NCBI GenBank assembly: GCA_038528385.1
Contig: JBCBET010000001.1
Span: 62,001 to 126,000 of the forward strand
Reading direction: 5' to 3'
Length of the DNA: 64,000 nucleotides
Source of the DNA: Shimia_B sp038528385
Lineage (GTDB): Bacteria > Pseudomonadota > Alphaproteobacteria > Rhodobacterales > Rhodobacteraceae
Both the position numbers and the translations under genes were made by a program. Of the stretch, positions 25,298 through 34,050 are shown one piece after another (the stretch's first letter is position 1; each line of letters starts with the position of its first letter). The notes beneath the pieces were generated by a model. The model worked only from the letters and a program-made list of their open reading frames with translations. It was not told where the DNA came from and did no database searches.

Positions 25298-25882
25298 TCA
25301 CGCGTCGAGGACGCTGTCCCAATAGAGGAAATCGAGCCAGCTCTCATGGAGGTAGCCGGGCGGAAACTTGCGCCCCATGTTGCGCAACTCCTCGGAGGCG
25401 GGCTGTCGCGGCGGTTTGCGCAGGGACATGCCCGCCTGCTTGAGGCTGCGTGACCCTTTCTTGAGGTTGCACTTCGAACAGGCGGCGACGACGTTTTCCC
25501 AGCTCGTGACCCCGCCGCGCGCCCGGGGCACCACATGATCGAAGGTCAGGTCATCCCGCGACCCGCAATACTGGCACTTGAATTCGTCGCGCAGGAAGAG
25601 GTTGAAGCGGGTGAAAGCCACGCGCTTTTGCGGTTTCACGTAATCCTTGAGCACCACGACGGAGGGGATGCGAATCCGCGTGGAGGGCGAGCGTACGAAT
25701 TCGTCGTACTCGGCCACGATATCGACCCGTTCGAGCCAGGCCGCCTTGATCGCCTCCTGCCAGGGCCAGAGCGACAGGGGGTAATAGGAGAGCGGCCTGT
25801 AGTCGGCATTCAGCACCAGCGCCGGATGGTGCTTGAGGGCCTGAGGCGCGCGGACGAAGTTCGTTCGGAACTCACCGTCCAT
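25298..25882 (-). CDS. HNH endonuclease family protein
   Basis: 194 aa. The zinc/HNH region is in the second half: CQYCGSRDDLTFDHVVPRARGG then NVVAACSKCNLKKGSRS, with two CxxC pairs and the DHV histidine intact. The N-terminal part (ALVLNADYRPLSYYPLSLWPW) is typical of a chromosomal HNH family widespread in alphaproteobacteria and not tied to phage. It stands alone, upstream of zwf in the same orientation with a 157-base gap. Confidence 0.9.
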   Translation of the reverse strand: MDGEFRTNFVRAPQALKHHPALVLNADYRPLSYYPLSLWPWQEAIKAAWLERVDIVAEYDEFVRSPSTRIRIPSVVVLKDYVKPQKRVAFTRFNLFLRDEFKCQYCGSRDDLTFDHVVPRARGGVTSWENVVAACSKCNLKKGSRSLKQAGMSLRKPPRQPASEELRNMGRKFPPGYLHESWLDFLYWDSVLDA

Positions 25883-26094
25883 GGCGTATGTCCATTCTCA
25901 CGTCCATCGGGGCCAAAGCCTCCCTGCTCGTTGCACGCGGGCTCCGAGGCGGACCTGAACTGAACGGGCGGACCGCCTCAGCTGCGTCGGACTATATAGT
26001 GGGCGCGGCGGCTGGCAACCCTGCATATAGCTCCATGCGGGCGAAGGCGTAGGACAGCCGTGCAACGGTTGTGTGACGGTCGCGCAACCGGCGC

Positions 26095-26763
26095 TCACGC
26101 GTAGCCGAGCCGCTCTCGAAGGAAGGCCAGTGCGACGGAGAGCCCGTCGGGCGCGATGCCGTGGGCCGTGCCCTTCATGATGTGGGCGTAGACATCCTTG
26201 AAGCTCGCCTTCTGGAGGCCTTCGGCGGCCATCGGCAGGCTTTGTGGCGGCACCACGTCGTCCTGATCACCATGGACGAGGAGCACCGGCATGCGGGAGA
26301 CCGCTTCGTCGACGAGGAGCTCGGGCTCCAGAAGACGCCCCGAAATGCCCACCACCGCGGCCACTGGATCCTCCCGCCGCGGCGCCACGTGGAGCGCCAT
26401 CATCGCGCCCTGCGAAAATCCGAGCAGCGCCACCTGTTCGGGCAGGAGGTCTCTGTCGACCATGAGCGCGTCGAGAAAGGCCTGGAGATCGGCCGCGGCG
26501 GCGCGCAGACCGGCGGCGGCGGCCTCTTCGGAGGAGCCGTCGATCCACGGGATCGGAAACCACTGTCGCCCGGCGGGCATCATCGGGATTTCCTCGGGCG
26601 CGTCCGGGCTCACGTACATCGTGTCCGGCATGTGCTCGGCCAGGGGGTCGGCAAGCCCGATGAGGTCATCGGCATTGGCACCATAGCCGTGGAGAAAGAC
26701 CACCGCCGAGCGCAGCTCGCCGGAAAGCGGCGCGCGTATCTTGGCGTCGAGCACCCGTGTCAT
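26095..26763 (-). CDS. alpha/beta-hydrolase, phospholipase/carboxylesterase type
   Basis: 222 aa. Nucleophile elbow LGFSQGAMMAL, oxyanion/start strand VVFLHGYGANADDLIGLA, and acid/base regions LLVHGDQDDVVPP and GTAHGIAPDG give a complete Ser-Asp-His triad. The start at 26763 (MTRVLDAK) overlaps the glycosylase gene's stop region by ATGA. A predicted carboxylesterase of the YpfH/APT1-like group; substrate unknown. Confidence 0.88.
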   Translation of the reverse strand: MTRVLDAKIRAPLSGELRSAVVFLHGYGANADDLIGLADPLAEHMPDTMYVSPDAPEEIPMMPAGRQWFPIPWIDGSSEEAAAAGLRAAAADLQAFLDALMVDRDLLPEQVALLGFSQGAMMALHVAPRREDPVAAVVGISGRLLEPELLVDEAVSRMPVLLVHGDQDDVVPPQSLPMAAEGLQKASFKDVYAHIMKGTAHGIAPDGLSVALAFLRERLGYA

Positions 26764-27386
26764 CCGATTCCCTCCCGGCGTTTGTGGCGTGCGTAGTAGG
26801 CCCAGAGGATGCGCGCAGCAACCGAACGCCACGGGCGCCAGGTCTCGGCCATGGCCCGGAGCTCCTTTTCCGTGGGTCGCGCGGGCAGTCGGTAGAGCAT
26901 CCGCGCGCCTTCCTGCAGCGCGAGATCGCCGCCGGCGAAGGCATCCGCCCGACCCAGGGAAAACTTCGCATAGATTTCTGCCGTCCAGACCCCGATGCCG
27001 GTGACCTGCGTTAGCGTTGCGATGACCGCGTCATCCGGCATCCCGCGCAAGGCCGCGAAGTCCACCCCCGATTGCGCCAGCGCCCGCGCGTAGCGCATCT
27101 TCTGTCGGCTGAGGCCCACTTCGCGCAGGGCCGCATCATCGGCGCGGGCCATGGCCTCGCGGTCATGGAGCCCTGCCGCCTCGAGACTCGCCCAGATCGC
27201 CTGCGCGGAGGCGACGGAGACCTGTTGGGAGACGATGGCCGAGAGGAGCTGCGCGAATCCTTCGGGTTTCAATCGCAAGGGGAGCGGCGCGCAGGCCGCA
27301 TGCGCCTCCGCCATCCGGGGATCCCGCGCCCCCAGCAAGGCCGCGCCCTCCGCGATACAGGCCTCCGACCGGATGACGCGCCCTAT
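26760..27386 (-). CDS. DNA-3-methyladenine glycosylase II (AlkA-like)
   Basis: HhH-GPD base-excision glycosylase of about 208 aa. The helix-hairpin-helix reads LTQVTGIGVWTAEIYA and the catalytic aspartate lies in GRADAFAGGDLAL. An N-terminal FAQLLSAIVSQQVSVASAQAIW is typical. No ATG, GTG or TTG is available near the expected start: the family start falls on an ATA at 27384-27386 that overlaps the cobK stop as ATAG. The coordinate is therefore a best guess; the next internal ATG would cut about 24 residues. Confidence 0.8.
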   Translation of the reverse strand: MGRVIRSEACIAEGAALLGARDPRMAEAHAACAPLPLRLKPEGFAQLLSAIVSQQVSVASAQAIWASLEAAGLHDREAMARADDAALREVGLSRQKMRYARALAQSGVDFAALRGMPDDAVIATLTQVTGIGVWTAEIYAKFSLGRADAFAGGDLALQEGARMLYRLPARPTEKELRAMAETWRPWRSVAARILWAYYARHKRREGIG

Positions 27387-28117
27387 GTGATCTGATCTTT
27401 GATCCAGGCGACGGCCTCCTCCACTGACGCGGCCTTCGGGCCCGCGGGTTGTGGCGGGCGCGCGATCACGGCCACAGACAGCCCGAGCTCCCGCGCCGCC
27501 GTGAGCTTCGTGGCCGAGGCCGCCCCGCCCGCATTCTTGACCACGAGCCAATCGATTTCGAGCCGCGTGAAAAGCGCGCGCTCGTCCGCCACGCTGAAGG
27601 GCGGCCGCCCTACGAGGTAGCGCCCGTTCGGGAACGGGAAGGGCTTCTCGGGCGGGTCGATCTGACGGCAAATGAGATGGCATCCAGACAGGCCGTGGAA
27701 GCGCCGGAGGGTCTGGCGTCCCGTCGCCAGGAAGACACGGGCGCCCGCCTCGATGATCGTCGCGGCGTCCTCTTCGCAAGCGATGGGATGCCAGTCGTCG
27801 CCGAGCTGCGGCTCCCAGGGCGGGCGCAGCAGCTGTCGGTAGCCAAGACCGAGGGCACCGGCCAGGCGCGCCGTCCGCGCGGAGATCCGCGCCGCGAAAG
27901 GATGCGTGGCGTCGAGGATGTGGGTCACGCCCTCGGCCTCCACGAAGGCGCGGAAGCCCGCCTCGCCACCGAATCCGCCGATGCGCGTTTCGATCCGCGG
28001 CAGCTCTGGCGCGCGGGTGACGCCCGCGAAGGAGGCGATGGCGGCGACGCCACTGCGCTCGAGCCAGGACGCCACCTCGCGCGCCTCCCGGGTCCCGGCC
28101 AGAAGCAGAAGCTTCAC
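27383..28117 (-). CDS. cobK: precorrin-6A reductase
   Basis: About 244 aa. Reduces precorrin-6A in corrin-ring synthesis. Motifs LLLAGTREAREVA at the start and ILDATHPFAARIS (about residue 65-77) are those of CobK/CbiJ. The likely start is GTG 28117 or 28120, just after the cbiD stop, with GAGG overlapping; an upstream ATG at 28144 is less likely. Co-transcribed with cbiD. Confidence 0.9.
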   Translation of the reverse strand: MKLLLLAGTREAREVASWLERSGVAAIASFAGVTRAPELPRIETRIGGFGGEAGFRAFVEAEGVTHILDATHPFAARISARTARLAGALGLGYRQLLRPPWEPQLGDDWHPIACEEDAATIIEAGARVFLATGRQTLRRFHGLSGCHLICRQIDPPEKPFPFPNGRYLVGRPPFSVADERALFTRLEIDWLVVKNAGGAASATKLTAARELGLSVAVIARPPQPAGPKAASVEEAVAWIKDQIT

Positions 28118-28124
28118 CACCGCC

Positions 28125-29159
28125 TCATGCCCGGGCCAGAACATTGCCTGCACGGTCGACGACGACGGTATCGACGGCCACGCCCGGCACATAGGCAAGG
28201 GAGGTTTCCCGCGCGGAGCGCGCCACCCATTCCGCCATCTCCGGGGCGATCGCCACCGCCTCTAGCGCGGTGTTGGCCGCGCGAAGCTCGGGCCGGTCGA
28301 AACGCACTGCGAGGTCGTCGAAATCGACCTGGCTCCGGCTCGAATGCAGGTCCCCCGCCCCTTGGGCGAGCTTCGTCATCTTGCCAATCCCGCCGCCGAT
28401 GGTGATGCGGGGCACGGTGTGCTTGGCGAGGTATTTGAGCAACCCGCCTGCGAAATCTCCCATGTCGAGCATCGCGTGATCGGGCAGCCCGTGAAGAGCC
28501 TGGACGATCCGCTCGGACGTCGCGCCCGTGCACCCCGCCACATGGGCCAGCCCGTCGGCGCGCGCGACGTCGATACCCCGGTGGATGGAGGCGATCCAGG
28601 CCGCGCAGGAGAACGGGCGCACGATCCCCGTCGTGCCGAGGATGGAAAGCCCGCCCTCGATGCCGAGCCGCGGGTTCCAGGTCCGTTTGGCGATCTCTTC
28701 ACCGCCCGGAATGCTGATCCGGACCTCCATGTCCGCCGGACGTCCGAACGCCTCGCAGGCCTCGCCCACGGCCCTGGTGATCATCTGGCGGGGGACGGGA
28801 TTGATCGAGGGCTCACCCACGGCGATGGGCAGTCCGGGCTTCGTCACCCGCCCCACCCCGTCGCCCGCGGCAAAGCGCATGCCCTGCCCGCCGGGCGTCA
28901 CGCGGGCGATGATGAGGGCGCCGTGCGTGACGTCGGGGTCGTCGCCTGCGTCCTTCGTGATGCCTACCTCGGCCCACCCCTCGCCCGTCGCCGCGTGGGC
29001 CAGAGCAAAACTCGGCGTCTCTCCCCGCGGCAGCGTGATCGACACCTCCCGGAGCGGCGCCTCCCCCCACAAGAGATAGAGCGCCGCCTTCGCCGCCGCA
29101 GCGGCGCAGGCGCCCGTGGTCCACCCGCGGCGGAGCTCTCCTTCCGGCTTTCGTCCCAT
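28125..29159 (-). CDS. cbiD: cobalt-precorrin-5B C1-methyltransferase
   Basis: 344 aa. SAM-dependent C1 methylation of the corrin ring. The opening LRRGWTTGACAAAAAKAAL is a strong CbiD signature, with VGRVTKPGLPIAVGEPSINPVP and LSILGTTGIVRPFS later. The start at 29159 follows AAGGA. Divergent from cobA with 98 bases between the two start codons. CbiD belongs to the anaerobic pathway, whereas cobK is named for the aerobic one. Confidence 0.94.
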   Translation of the reverse strand: MGRKPEGELRRGWTTGACAAAAAKAALYLLWGEAPLREVSITLPRGETPSFALAHAATGEGWAEVGITKDAGDDPDVTHGALIIARVTPGGQGMRFAAGDGVGRVTKPGLPIAVGEPSINPVPRQMITRAVGEACEAFGRPADMEVRISIPGGEEIAKRTWNPRLGIEGGLSILGTTGIVRPFSCAAWIASIHRGIDVARADGLAHVAGCTGATSERIVQALHGLPDHAMLDMGDFAGGLLKYLAKHTVPRITIGGGIGKMTKLAQGAGDLHSSRSQVDFDDLAVRFDRPELRAANTALEAVAIAPEMAEWVARSARETSLAYVPGVAVDTVVVDRAGNVLARA

Positions 29160-29257
29160 GGCGCGGACATTCCTTTCGTGTCCCGGTGACGTCAACAGGC
29201 AAGGCGGGGTCGTTTGCCCCCTATCGCTGCACTGCAGAGGGGCGTAACACCACGACG

Positions 29258-30112
29258 ATGACACGCGCACTCCCTCCCCTTCCCGGCTCCGACTGGCCGG
29301 TGCTCGACCGCGGCTGGGTATGGCTCTGCGGCGCGGGTCCCGGTGATCCCGGGCTCCTGACGCTCCACGCTCTCAACGCGCTCCAGCAGGCCGACGTCAT
29401 CGTCTACGACGCGCTGGTGGGAGAGGGGATCCTCGACTGGGCACCGCAGGCCGACCGGATCTATGCCGGGAAGCGGGGAGGACGCCCCTCCGCGAAGCAA
29501 CGCGACATCTCGCTCCGCCTCGTGGAGTTGGCGCGCGCAGGAAAGCGCGTGCTGCGCCTGAAGGGCGGCGATCCCTTCGTCTTCGGACGCGGCGGGGAAG
29601 AGGCGCAGACACTCGTCCAGCATGGGGTCCCGATTCGGATCATCCCCGGCATCACGGCCGGTATCGGCGGCCTGGCCTATGCGGGCGTGCCGGTCACCCA
29701 CCGGGACGTGAACCAGTCCGTGACTTTCGTCACCGGACACGATCAGACGGGGGACGCACCGAATTCGCTCGACTGGGACGCCATCGCCCGGGGGTCGCAG
29801 ATGATCGTGATCTATATGGGCATGAAGCATTTGCCCCTGATCTCCGCGCGCCTCATCGCGGCGGGGCGCCCCCCGGAGGAGCCCGTCGCGCTGGTGACGA
29901 CGGCGACGAGCGCCGCGCAGCGGGTGCTGGAGACCACGTTGGCGCGCGCGGCGGAGGATGCGGCGCACGCGCGGCTCGAACCTCCCGCCATCATCTGCAT
30001 CGGCCGGGGCGTGCTCCTGCGCCAAGCGCTCGATTGGCAGGCAATGGCGCGCGGCGAGGCGCCCCGCGATGCCGACCCCTTGCATCGTGGGCGGCCAGCA
30101 GAGAGCGCATGA
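29258..30112 (+). CDS. cobA: uroporphyrinogen-III C-methyltransferase
   Basis: 284 aa. Makes precorrin-2, the first step of cobalamin and siroheme. Conserved SUMT segments: WLCGAGPGDPGLLTLHA, LRLKGGDPFVFGRGGEE, IIPGITAGIGG and PVTHRDVNQSVTFVTGH. The start at 29258 was chosen from domain alignment. It overlaps cobB by ATGA (30109-30112). No CysG-type dehydrogenase domain is fused. Confidence 0.95.
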   Translation: MTRALPPLPGSDWPVLDRGWVWLCGAGPGDPGLLTLHALNALQQADVIVYDALVGEGILDWAPQADRIYAGKRGGRPSAKQRDISLRLVELARAGKRVLRLKGGDPFVFGRGGEEAQTLVQHGVPIRIIPGITAGIGGLAYAGVPVTHRDVNQSVTFVTGHDQTGDAPNSLDWDAIARGSQMIVIYMGMKHLPLISARLIAAGRPPEEPVALVTTATSAAQRVLETTLARAAEDAAHARLEPPAIICIGRGVLLRQALDWQAMARGEAPRDADPLHRGRPAESA

Positions 30113-31371
30113 AGGCCACGCTGATCGCCGCGCCGAGTTCCGGCGCGGGCAAGACCACCGTTACCCTCGGCCTGCTGCGCGCCCTCGCCCGGGACGGACA
30201 TGCCCCGCGCAGCCTCAAGCTCGGCCCCGACTACATCGACCCGGCCTTTCACGCAGCGGCCACGGGCCGCGCGTCGCTCAACCTCGATCCCTGGGCCATG
30301 GACGACGCGCTGCAGCGGGCGCTTTTTTCCGGTCCGGGGCCGCTCGTGGTGGAAAGTGCCATGGGGCTCTTCGACGGGGCGGGGCTTCACGGGGCTGGGT
30401 CGGCTGCGGATGTGGCGGCGCGTTTCGACCTGCCGGTGACGCTCATCGTTGATTGTGCCCGTGCCGCCCACACGGTCCCCGCCATCGTGGAGGGGATCGA
30501 GGCGCATCGTGGCGACCTGCGCTTCCACGGCGTTGTGCTGAACAACGTGGGCTCCGACCGGCACGAGGACCTCCTGCGCGCCGCGTTCGACCGCGCGGGC
30601 CTTTCCCTCCTGGCCTGCCTGCGTAGGGCCCCGGGGCTCACGCTGCCGAGCCGGCATCTGGGTCTCGTTCAGGCCTCCGAGCATGCCGATCTCCCCGCGG
30701 TGCTCGATGCCATGGCTGATTGGCTCGGCTGCTCGGTGCGGCCCACGGACCTCCTTGGAGACGCGCCTGACATCACAGCACAAACACTCCGGCTCGCGCC
30801 GCCCGCCCAGCGGATCGCGATCGCAAAAGACGCGGCCTTTTCATTCGCTTACCCGCATCTCCTCGAGGCCTGGCACGGCGCGGGGGCCACCATCCTTCCG
30901 TTCTCTCCGCTCGCGGATGAGCCGGTGCCCGAGGCCGACCTCATCATCCTGCCCGGCGGCTATCCCGAGCTCCATACCGGGCGGTTGAGTGCCGCGACCC
31001 GGTTCATTCATAGCCTGAGAAGTGCATCCGAAGGCACTGACATTTATGGTGAATGCGGCGGCTACATGGTCCTTGGTGAAGCGCTCATCGATGCCGACGG
31101 GATCGCACACGGCATGGCCGGTCTCCTCCCGCTCGTCACGAGCTTCGAGGAGCGGGCCCTGACGCTTGGCTACAGGTCTCTCGTTGCCAGTCACGGCCCC
31201 TTCGCGGGGGCCTGGCGCGGGCATGAATTCCACTACTCCAAAGCGGTGAAGGAGGACGGTCCCCCGGCCTTCCGCGCGACGGACGCCGATGGTGAGGCGC
31301 TCGTGCCCATGGGGCTCCGCGCGGGACGCGTGTCGGGTTCCTACGCGCACCTCATCGCGCCCGCGTCCTGA
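30109..31371 (+). CDS. cobB: cobyrinic acid a,c-diamide synthase
   Basis: 420 aa. Glutamine- and ATP-dependent amidation of the corrin a and c side chains. N-terminal P-loop APSSGAGKTTVTLGL (8-22) and DYIDPAFH, and C-terminal type I glutaminase domain with LPGGYPELHTGRLS and the nucleophile region YGECGGYMVLGE. Coupled to cobA. The CbiA/CobB group is often named hydrogenobyrinic acid synthase in aerobic producers. Confidence 0.94.
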   Translation: MKATLIAAPSSGAGKTTVTLGLLRALARDGHAPRSLKLGPDYIDPAFHAAATGRASLNLDPWAMDDALQRALFSGPGPLVVESAMGLFDGAGLHGAGSAADVAARFDLPVTLIVDCARAAHTVPAIVEGIEAHRGDLRFHGVVLNNVGSDRHEDLLRAAFDRAGLSLLACLRRAPGLTLPSRHLGLVQASEHADLPAVLDAMADWLGCSVRPTDLLGDAPDITAQTLRLAPPAQRIAIAKDAAFSFAYPHLLEAWHGAGATILPFSPLADEPVPEADLIILPGGYPELHTGRLSAATRFIHSLRSASEGTDIYGECGGYMVLGEALIDADGIAHGMAGLLPLVTSFEERALTLGYRSLVASHGPFAGAWRGHEFHYSKAVKEDGPPAFRATDADGEALVPMGLRAGRVSGSYAHLIAPAS

Positions 31372-31413
31372 GCGCCCTTGTGGGCCCAGTCTGGGAGGCG
31401 TAACGCTTTGCCC

Positions 31414-32643
31414 ATGGACGCCCGGATCGACGAGCCTGCCGACGACCGTCTGGCGATGCGCAACGTGGTCATCCTCGTTGCGGCGCAGGCCATGCTCGGC
31501 AGTCAGATCACGATGATCTTCGTCATCGGCGGGCTCGCGGGGCAGATGCTCGCTCCCAATCCCTGCCTGGCCACGCTGCCCATTTCGCTCATCGTGTTCG
31601 GGTCCATGACGACGGCGCCGTGGCTCTCGCGGCTCATGCAGGCGCAGGGCCGCGTGACGGGCTTCATGACCGGCAGCGCGGGCGGGCTCGTGGGTTCCAT
31701 CATCGGGGCCTACGCGCTCTCCACCGCCGACTTCTGGATGCTGCTCGTGGGGTCCTACTTCACAGGCATGTACATGTCGGCCCAGGGGTTCTACCGGTTC
31801 GCGGCAGCGGACACCGCCTCCGACGCATTCCGCCCCAAGGCGATCTCCTACGTCATGGCCGGCGGGCTCATTTCTGCGTTGATCGGCCCGCAGCTCACGA
31901 AGGTCACCAACGACATCTTCGCCGTGCCGTTCATGGGCACCTACCTCGCCGCGGGCGCGATCAACCTCATCGGGATGGCGCTTTTCCTCTTCCTCGACCT
32001 GCCGAAGCCGCCGAAGGGTCCGCGGGCCCGTCCCGGACGCACCACGTGGGAGATGCTCACGACGCCGCGCATCGCTGTCGCCGTGATCTGCGCCATGGTT
32101 TCTTACGCGCTCATGAACCTCGTCATGACCTCGACGCCGCTCGCCGTCGTGGCCTGCGGCTTCACCGCCGGGAACGCTGCGGATGTGGTGAGCGCCCATG
32201 TCATCGCAATGTTCCTACCGTCCTTCTTCACGGGCCACCTCATCGCGCGCTTCGGAGCGGAGCGGATCGTGGCCGTCGGCCTCCTCACGCTCGCCCTCGC
32301 GGGCGCGGTGGGGATCGCGGGCGTCGCGCTCCCGAATTTCTTCGTTGCGCTCGTCCTGCTCGGTGTCGGGTGGAATTTCGGTTTCATCGGCGCCACGACC
32401 ATGCTCACCGACGCCCATGCCCCTGAGGAGCGTGGGCGAATCCAAGGTGCCAATGACGCCATCGTCTTTGGCTGCGTCACGCTCGCTTCGCTGGCCTCGG
32501 GTGGGCTGATGAACTGCTCCGGCAGCTCCCCCATGGCGGGCTGGAGCGCGGTGAACATCGCCATGGTGCCCTTCCTCGTGCTGGCGGGCGGCGCCCTCGT
32601 CTGGCTCGTCCTGAAGACCCGCGCTGCGCAGCCCGCGGAATGA
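31414..32643 (+). CDS. MFS transporter
   Basis: 409 aa with about twelve membrane spans. No substrate-specific motif is recognisable. A loop-2/3-like GRVTGFMTGSAGG and the second-half LIARFGAERIVAVG (the repeated MFS motif A) support the assignment. A GGGAGG lies 15 bases upstream of ATG 31414; a TTG at 31408 is an alternative. It overlaps the aminotransferase start by ATGA. Placed after cobB, but no evidence ties it to cobalamin. Confidence 0.88.
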   Translation: MDARIDEPADDRLAMRNVVILVAAQAMLGSQITMIFVIGGLAGQMLAPNPCLATLPISLIVFGSMTTAPWLSRLMQAQGRVTGFMTGSAGGLVGSIIGAYALSTADFWMLLVGSYFTGMYMSAQGFYRFAAADTASDAFRPKAISYVMAGGLISALIGPQLTKVTNDIFAVPFMGTYLAAGAINLIGMALFLFLDLPKPPKGPRARPGRTTWEMLTTPRIAVAVICAMVSYALMNLVMTSTPLAVVACGFTAGNAADVVSAHVIAMFLPSFFTGHLIARFGAERIVAVGLLTLALAGAVGIAGVALPNFFVALVLLGVGWNFGFIGATTMLTDAHAPEERGRIQGANDAIVFGCVTLASLASGGLMNCSGSSPMAGWSAVNIAMVPFLVLAGGALVWLVLKTRAAQPAE

Positions 32644-33818
32644 CGATGGAGCTCTCGCGCACGATCACCGGGCTCAACGCGGGCGGCGATGACGGCTGGG
32701 GCCTCTTTTACGAGGCTCGCCGCCGCAAGGCCGCGGGTGAGACGATCCTCGAGCTCACGATCGGCGAGCACGATATCGGCACGCATCCCGCGATCCTCGA
32801 CGCGATGCATGCCTCCGCCAAAGCGGGACACACCGGCTATGCCATGGTCCCGGGCGTGGATGCCCTGCGGGATGCCGTGGCCACGCGGGTGGCCGCGCGC
32901 ACGGGCGTGCCCACGGGCCGCGACAACGTGCTCATCACGCCGGGGGGCCAGGCCGCGCTCTTTGCTGCGCACAAGGCTGTGCTCGACCCAGGTGATGTGG
33001 GTCTCTTCCTTGATCCCTACTACGCCACCTATCCCGGCACGATCCGCGGCACAGGGGCGACGGCGCGGGCGATCGCCTGTCATCCGGAGGACGGCTTTGA
33101 GCCGCGCGCGGACGACCTTCTCGCCGTTTGCGACGGCGCCCGAAGTCTCCTGATCAACACGCCCAACAATCCCACCGGGGTGGTCTACGGTCGCGACACG
33201 GTGAACGCCATTGCAGACGTGGCCCGGGCGGCCGGCCTCTGGGTCATCTCCGACGAGGTCTATGACGCGCAGGTCTGGCGCGGCACGCATCTGAGCCCCC
33301 GCGCCCTGCCCGGCATGGCGGAGCGAACGCTCGTCATCGGCTCCATGTCGAAGAGTTACGCCATGACCGGCTCCCGTGTGGGCTGGATCGTGGGGCCGGA
33401 AGAGGCGATCGCGCGGCTGATCGATCTCGCCACAGCCACGACCTACGGCGTGCCCGGCTTCATCCAGGACGCCGCGCTCTTCGCCCTCCGCGAGGGCGAC
33501 TGGCTGGAGGCGGAGGTCGGGGCGCCCTTCGCGCGCCGCCGCACCCGCGCCGAGGAGATGCTCGCCGCGCAGCAGGTGGTGGGCCTCGTGCCCTCTGGTG
33601 GGGCCATGTATCTCATGCTCGATATCCGCCGCACGGGCCTCGATGGCGAGGCCTTCGCCGCCCGGCTTCTGGATGAGGAGGCCATCGCGGTCATGCCCGG
33701 CGAGAGCTTCGGACGCGCCGCCGCGGGCCATGTACGCGTGGCCATGACGCTAGAAGACAGCGCCTTCGCAGAGGCCCTCGCTCGGCTCCTCGACTTTGCC
33801 GCGCGGCAGAGCGGCTGA
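32640..33818 (+). CDS. PLP-dependent aminotransferase, class I/II
   Basis: 392 aa fold-type I aminotransferase. PLP lysine K238 (GSMSKSYAMTGSRVGW), NNPTG at 176-180, and SDEVYD at 204-209 are all present. It is coupled to the MFS gene by ATGA; an alternative ATG is at 32646. The substrate amino acid is not determined by sequence. Confidence 0.92.
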   Translation: MTMELSRTITGLNAGGDDGWGLFYEARRRKAAGETILELTIGEHDIGTHPAILDAMHASAKAGHTGYAMVPGVDALRDAVATRVAARTGVPTGRDNVLITPGGQAALFAAHKAVLDPGDVGLFLDPYYATYPGTIRGTGATARAIACHPEDGFEPRADDLLAVCDGARSLLINTPNNPTGVVYGRDTVNAIADVARAAGLWVISDEVYDAQVWRGTHLSPRALPGMAERTLVIGSMSKSYAMTGSRVGWIVGPEEAIARLIDLATATTYGVPGFIQDAALFALREGDWLEAEVGAPFARRRTRAEEMLAAQQVVGLVPSGGAMYLMLDIRRTGLDGEAFAARLLDEEAIAVMPGESFGRAAAGHVRVAMTLEDSAFAEALARLLDFAARQSG

Positions 33819-34050
33819 CGCGAAATCCCGGCGGGAAGTGTCGCGAACAGTCCGTGCCGTCGCTTTTGCACAAGATCGCGCCGCATGGGCCGCGTTCCAT
33901 GGTGCCATGACGGCCTCGTCTATTATCGGCGGAGCATGGCGGCACGTGCTCACCCAGCGCACCATCGGCGCGCGACGGGGCCGTGCGGCACGGGGGAGAC
34001 CCGCGGGGTGCTGAGCCCCCTTCCCCATCTCCCACGCCGAGGACCCCACC

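Noticed and set aside
29160..29257. Cobalamin riboswitch between cbiD and cobA
   Set aside because: Only 98 bases between start codons and no B12-box-like sequence; too short for the aptamer.
33819..34050. Riboswitch upstream of the MttB-like gene
   Set aside because: Glycine, SAM and SAH aptamer consensus blocks were looked for by eye and not found; only simple hairpins are visible.
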